Assembly: GCA_009778415.1 (NCBI GenBank)
Contig: WRJV01000246.1
Coordinates: 1 to 8,998 of the forward strand
Reading direction: 5' to 3'
Length of the DNA: 8,998 bases
Origin: Clostridiales bacterium
GTDB lineage: Bacteria; Bacillota; Clostridia; Peptostreptococcales; Anaerovoracaceae
Part shown: piece by piece, positions 5,968 through 8,998 of the stretch
Position numbering within the stretch: position 1 is the first letter of the stretch
How the letters are laid out: every line of letters starts with the position of its first letter
Translations under genes and position numbers: made by a program
Notes under the pieces: generated by a model
Seen by the model: only the letters and a program-made list of their open reading frames with translations
The model's database searches: none
Told to the model about the DNA's origin: nothing

Positions 5968-6915
5968 GCCTTCAACGCCTTCCGGCGTCTTTACTTTCAG
6001 CCAAGGGACGCTGTACAGGCTGCCTGGTTCAAAGGGCGAATCGACAAACTCGATGTCGAGCACAGTGAGCGGCGTGTTTTCGGGAACAATGCAGATAAAT
6101 TCGTCTATGTGGGTTACGTAATTTTTCCAGCCCTGGTTTTCATATTCGTCTGACAGGACTGCACTGGTGTAGTCCGTGTCCGGCCCGGTATACAGCAGCA
6201 CGTTGAAGCTCCTTTGGATTTCCGTTCCGACGATGTCCTCTTTCGGAAGGGGCGTCAAACCGTCGTACAAGTCGTAGTAGCAATTGACGCTGTACATTCC
6301 GAAGGAAAAAATCCTCGCGTTTCCGTCGTAATTTGTCACAAACCCCGGAACTACTAAATTTTCATATATCCGCATGCCGTCATACGTAAATATTTTCGTG
6401 CGGGGGTCGCCGCTTGCGCCGTCGCCCTCCAGATAGAATTGAACGTATTGCTCGTGTGCGTCAAAATCTGCGAATTTAACCTGTGGAAACAAGTTGTCGT
6501 AAAGCCATGACGCCGCAAACACGTCCTTGCCCGGGCTTTCGACCTCGATTTCGCAACAATCATACGCATCAGGCGGCTCTCCTTCGGAGCTGCTTGATAC
6601 AGCGCTCGACGTAAAATACGCAGTCAGCTGGTCAACTACCCCGTCACCGTCCAAATCCAGCGACGTTTTCAGTATCAAGCATTCTTTGCCGTTCCGTGTG
6701 CCGTTTTCAGTCGTGACAACCGCAACAATGTCCCTGGGTTTTAGATCTTCTGTTTCAGTTTCTGCCGCTGGGCCGCCTGGGGATTCGGTTTGCTTGCCGC
6801 TTTCGCTGCATGCCGCAAACGAACAGGATGCAAGAATTAGAGTAATCGTCAGAGTCAGCTGAAAAACTTTGCACCTCTTCGGTCCCCCCCGGTAAAAGCC
6901 TTTACCTGGTTTCAT
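5941..6915 (-). CDS. Putative lipoprotein with acidic Ca-binding-like loop and C-terminal SH3b-like domain
   Basis: This is a 324-residue secreted protein of unknown function. The N-terminus is basic (Lys/Arg up to residue 16), followed by a hydrophobic stretch (about 18-29) and LASC at 28-31, a good lipobox with Cys31. A second candidate is FAAC at 33-36. A Ser/Thr/Glu/Pro-rich linker (about 37-60) is typical of surface lipoproteins. DLDGDGVVD (87-95) has the D-x-D-x-D-x3-D spacing of EF-hand/dockerin or VCBS-like calcium loops, and similar acidic turns recur near 149-170. Residues from about 236 to the end (LLYTGPDTDYTS through WLKVKTPEGVEGWF) resemble a bacterial SH3 domain, often a cell-wall-binding module. 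GGGAG ten bases upstream supports the start weakly. The gene follows eamA by 44 bases with no clear promoter, so it may belong to the mnmG-eamA transcript. I do not recognise an enzyme. Confidence 0.8.
   Translation of the reverse strand: MKPGKGFYRGGPKRCKVFQLTLTITLILASCSFAACSESGKQTESPGGPAAETETEDLKPRDIVAVVTTENGTRNGKECLILKTSLDLDGDGVVDQLTAYFTSSAVSSSSEGEPPDAYDCCEIEVESPGKDVFAASWLYDNLFPQVKFADFDAHEQYVQFYLEGDGASGDPRTKIFTYDGMRIYENLVVPGFVTNYDGNARIFSFGMYSVNCYYDLYDGLTPLPKEDIVGTEIQRSFNVLLYTGPDTDYTSAVLSDEYENQGWKNYVTHIDEFICIVPENTPLTVLDIEFVDSPFEPGSLYSVPWLKVKTPEGVEGWFSVVYGD
6884..6906 (-). repeat. G7 homopolymer and adjacent hairpin in the lipoprotein signal-peptide codons
   Basis: On the coding strand, codons 9-11 contain seven consecutive G (6884-6890). 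Directly 5' of it, codons 4-9 form the inverted repeat GGTAAA-N4-TTTACC (6891-6906). Both lie within the first 35 bases of the coding sequence, where slippage or an mRNA hairpin would affect expression most. Confidence 0.6.
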
Positions 6916-6959
6916 TTCTCATCATCTCCCATATTGACTAATTCGCTAGTACCATCATA

Positions 6960-7826
6960 TCAAATTTTTGCAGAAAAATCCACCTCAAGTATCACGATGC
7001 TGGCAAGCAGGATGAGAGCGCCTATGTACCCTCCCGCTGTCAACGTTTCCTTCAAAAAAACATATGCAAACATGACTGCAAACGCTGGTTCCAGCGTCAA
7101 TATGATGCCTGCATGCGTCTCCGAAGTGTGCTTCTGTGCCATGTTCTGCAAAAGTGTCCCGCAAACCGAGCACAGGGCGGCGAGCAGCAGGACCGAAAGC
7201 CAGGACGCTCCCGTCGTCGGGAGATGCGGCGCCTCGAAGAAAAACGACGCGGCTAAATTGTAAAGGCCCACAAACCCCAGCTGGAAAACCGTTAGCGCCA
7301 TTGGATCCGCACGTTTAACAATATGCCCTGTCAGCAGGATGTGTACTGCGAAAAACAGCGAGCAGAGCGTACAGAGGACGTCGCCCAGGTTGATCCCTCC
7401 GCCATCCCCGGCACCGCTCATCGTCAGCATGTAGACGCCGACAAACGTCGCAACCACGCAGAAAACCGTCTTCTTGTCAAGCTTCTTTTTGAATACAAAC
7501 ACGCAGATGATCGGCACGAACACGCCGGCAAGGCACGTCAAAAAGCCGGCTTTTGACACTGTTGTGTATTGAACGCCAAACGTCATGAACGCCACTACCA
7601 CAAAGTAGTTCGCCGAAATCAAGGCTGAGTACAATACGGTTTTTTTGCTGATTCTCCGCTTCCTTAACAAAATGACAGACGACAATACAAAACCAGCTAA
7701 AAACCTGATTGATATTAGGTTGAATTCCTGCAAGTCTTCCAGCGCGATTTTTGTGAGCAGGCACGACGAGCCCCAGAACATCGCGACGAGGACGAGCATA
7801 AGATCGGCTTTAACTTGCGTTCTCAT
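6960..7826 (-). CDS. EamA/DMT-superfamily membrane transporter
   Basis: This 288-residue protein of about ten membrane spans has the typical length and two-repeat layout of the drug/metabolite transporter superfamily. The N-terminal repeat shows FWGSSCLLTKIAL (17-29). The C-terminal repeat shows LEPAFAVMFAYVFLKE (245-260) followed by a G-rich last helix (about 265-280), the pattern seen in EamA proteins. Positively charged loops such as RKRR (55-58) and KKKLDKK (113-119) separate the spans and should face the cytoplasm. These carriers export or import amino acids and other small metabolites; the substrate cannot be told from sequence. The ATG overlaps the mnmG stop as ATGA and has only a weak purine-rich site upstream, so translation is probably coupled to mnmG. 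The lipoprotein gene follows 44 bases later. Confidence 0.92.
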   Translation of the reverse strand: MRTQVKADLMLVLVAMFWGSSCLLTKIALEDLQEFNLISIRFLAGFVLSSVILLRKRRISKKTVLYSALISANYFVVVAFMTFGVQYTTVSKAGFLTCLAGVFVPIICVFVFKKKLDKKTVFCVVATFVGVYMLTMSGAGDGGGINLGDVLCTLCSLFFAVHILLTGHIVKRADPMALTVFQLGFVGLYNLAASFFFEAPHLPTTGASWLSVLLLAALCSVCGTLLQNMAQKHTSETHAGIILTLEPAFAVMFAYVFLKETLTAGGYIGALILLASIVILEVDFSAKI

Positions 7827-8998
7827 CTTTCCCGCCTCTTCTTTTCAAGATGTATCAGCAGCACGTTTATGTCAGCAGGCGACACCCCTGATATCCTGGA
7901 CGCCTGCCCGAGGGAGGCGGGCTTTATCTTGTTGAGCTTCTGCCTTGCTTCAATCCGCAGCCCGGGCACCTCGCCGTAGTCAAGTTCCGGGTCAAGCTTT
8001 CTCCCTTCCATCCTCTTGAACCTTTCTATCTGCTGCAGCTGTTTGTTGATGTACCCCTCATATTTTATCTGCACTTCGATCTTTGTGGTGACATGCTTGG
8101 GAAGCGGCTGCCTTGCGCCGTCGACTTCAGCCAAATCCTCATATGTGATCTCTGGCCTTTTCATGAGCTCCGCAAGCGATATTTTGTTTTGCGCAGGGGA
8201 ACTGCCTTTTCTTTCCAGAAAGCCGTTCACCTCGCCCGGTGCCAGGATGGTTTCATCAAGGCGCTTCCTCTCGTTTTCCACTTCCTGTTTTCCTGCCAGG
8301 TACCGCTCATAGCGTTCCCTTGTGGCCAGGTGCAGTTCATATGCTTTTTCTGTCAGCCGTAAATCCGCGTTGTCCTGCCTGAGCACAAGCCGATATTCTG
8401 CCCTCGACGTCATAATCCTGTACGGCTCGTTTGTGCCCTTCGTAACGAGGTCGTCGATCAGCACCCCTATGTAGGCTTCTGACCTGTCCAGTATGAACGG
8501 CTCTTTCCCGTCGATTTTCAAAACGGCGTTTATCCCCGCCATGAGGCCTTGGGCTGCGGCTTCTTCGTACCCCGAGCTGCCGTTGAACTGCCCTGCGCAA
8601 AACAGGTTTTCTATCTGCCGGTTCTCAAGGTTTGCTTTCAGGTCGAGCGGGTCTATGCACTCGTATTCTATCGCGTAGGCCGGCCTGGCTATCTTCAGGT
8701 TTTCAAGCCCCGGTATCGTCCTGTAAAATGCCTGCTGCACGTCTTCGGGCATGCTTGAGGACATCCCCTGAATGTACATCTCGTCGGTGTAAAGCCCCTC
8801 TGGCTCGATGAATAGCTGGTGCCGTTCTTTGTCGGCAAACCGGTTCACCTTGTCTTCGATCGATGGGCAGTACCTGACGCCTACTCCCTCGATTTGGCCG
8901 CCAAACAGCGCCGACCGCAAGAAGTTCGCCCTTATTATGTCGTGGGTCTCCTCGTTTGTGTAGGTCAGCCAGCATGGGACCTGTTCCCTTTCGAGTTT
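7823..8998 (-). CDS. mnmG: tRNA uridine-5-carboxymethylaminomethyl(34) synthesis enzyme MnmG (5' end outside window)
   Basis: The reading frame is open to the window edge and gives 391 C-terminal residues of a protein usually about 630 long. MnmG, an FAD enzyme, works with MnmE to modify wobble uridine 34 of certain tRNAs in the cytosol. Family landmarks in fragment numbering are QVPCWLTYTNEETHDII (6-22), GVGVRYCPSIEDKVNRF (38-54), GSSGYEEAAAQGLMAG (140-155) near the FAD site, and the NEPYR-MTSRAEYRL block (about 190-203). The C-terminal helical domain runs from YEGYI to KPASLGQASRISGVSP and binds MnmE and tRNA. The N-terminal Rossmann motif lies off the window. A TTG at 8918-8920 is internal and not the start, because homologous sequence continues upstream of it in frame. 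The downstream neighbour is a transporter gene rather than the frequent partner rsmG. Confidence 0.97.
   Translation of the reverse strand, partial: KLEREQVPCWLTYTNEETHDIIRANFLRSALFGGQIEGVGVRYCPSIEDKVNRFADKERHQLFIEPEGLYTDEMYIQGMSSSMPEDVQQAFYRTIPGLENLKIARPAYAIEYECIDPLDLKANLENRQIENLFCAGQFNGSSGYEEAAAQGLMAGINAVLKIDGKEPFILDRSEAYIGVLIDDLVTKGTNEPYRIMTSRAEYRLVLRQDNADLRLTEKAYELHLATRERYERYLAGKQEVENERKRLDETILAPGEVNGFLERKGSSPAQNKISLAELMKRPEITYEDLAEVDGARQPLPKHVTTKIEVQIKYEGYINKQLQQIERFKRMEGRKLDPELDYGEVPGLRIEARQKLNKIKPASLGQASRISGVSPADINVLLIHLEKKRRER

Noticed and set aside
6915..6932. Six-codon frame MGDDEK overlapping the lipoprotein ATG
   Set aside because: It is very short and has no clear ribosome site, although its stop overlaps the next start as ATGA. 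It is probably chance arising from the GGGAG region.
8918..8920. TTG as the start of mnmG
   Set aside because: The frame continues upstream to the window edge with good MnmG homology (QVPCWLTYTNEETHDII), so TTG is an internal leucine codon.

Overview
The window looks like a chromosomal segment of a Gram-positive anaerobe, most likely a member of the Clostridia (Bacillota). This is inferred from purine-rich Shine-Dalgarno sites of the AAAGGAG/AAGGAGG type, a Cys-rich PAS hybrid kinase, a lipoprotein with a C-terminal SH3b-like domain, and mixed gene content at moderate GC. No 16S rRNA or other decisive marker is present, so the assignment is tentative. Nothing indicates a prophage, plasmid, insertion sequence, CRISPR array or tRNA.

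Left part (1-1546, plus strand): the last codons of an ABC-transporter ATPase gene overlap by ATGA an ABC-2 type permease gene, so the two form an export pair. After a short gap with a promoter-like sequence comes ybaK, a single-gene Cys-tRNA(Pro) deacylase. A 10-bp stem-loop lies between ybaK and the convergent kbl gene.

Middle (1547-3942): on the minus strand, tdh and kbl lie 23 nt apart as a two-gene operon. Tdh oxidises L-threonine to 2-amino-3-ketobutyrate, and Kbl cleaves that with CoA to glycine and acetyl-CoA. A 138- to 174-nt divergent region (depending on the kinase start) separates tdh from the kinase gene and carries a promoter candidate for each direction.

Right-centre (3979-5934, plus strand): a soluble hybrid histidine kinase with a Cys-containing PAS domain, HisKA and HATPase domains, one degenerate receiver and one intact receiver. 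No separate response regulator or HPt gene is in the window.

Right part (5935-8998, minus strand): the 3' two-thirds of mnmG (tRNA wobble-uridine modification) overlaps by ATGA an EamA/DMT-family transporter gene. A lipoprotein gene of unknown role follows 44 nt later. The lipoprotein and kinase genes converge with only 6 nt between their stop codons, and an imperfect inverted repeat spans that junction.

Most of the window is ordinary housekeeping and metabolic content, and I find no convincing evidence of a new multi-gene system. The points most worth a second look are the Cys-motif PAS kinase with its degenerate first receiver, the G7 tract and hairpin at the start of the lipoprotein gene, the hairpins at both convergent junctions, and the mnmG neighbourhood that lacks rsmG directly downstream.
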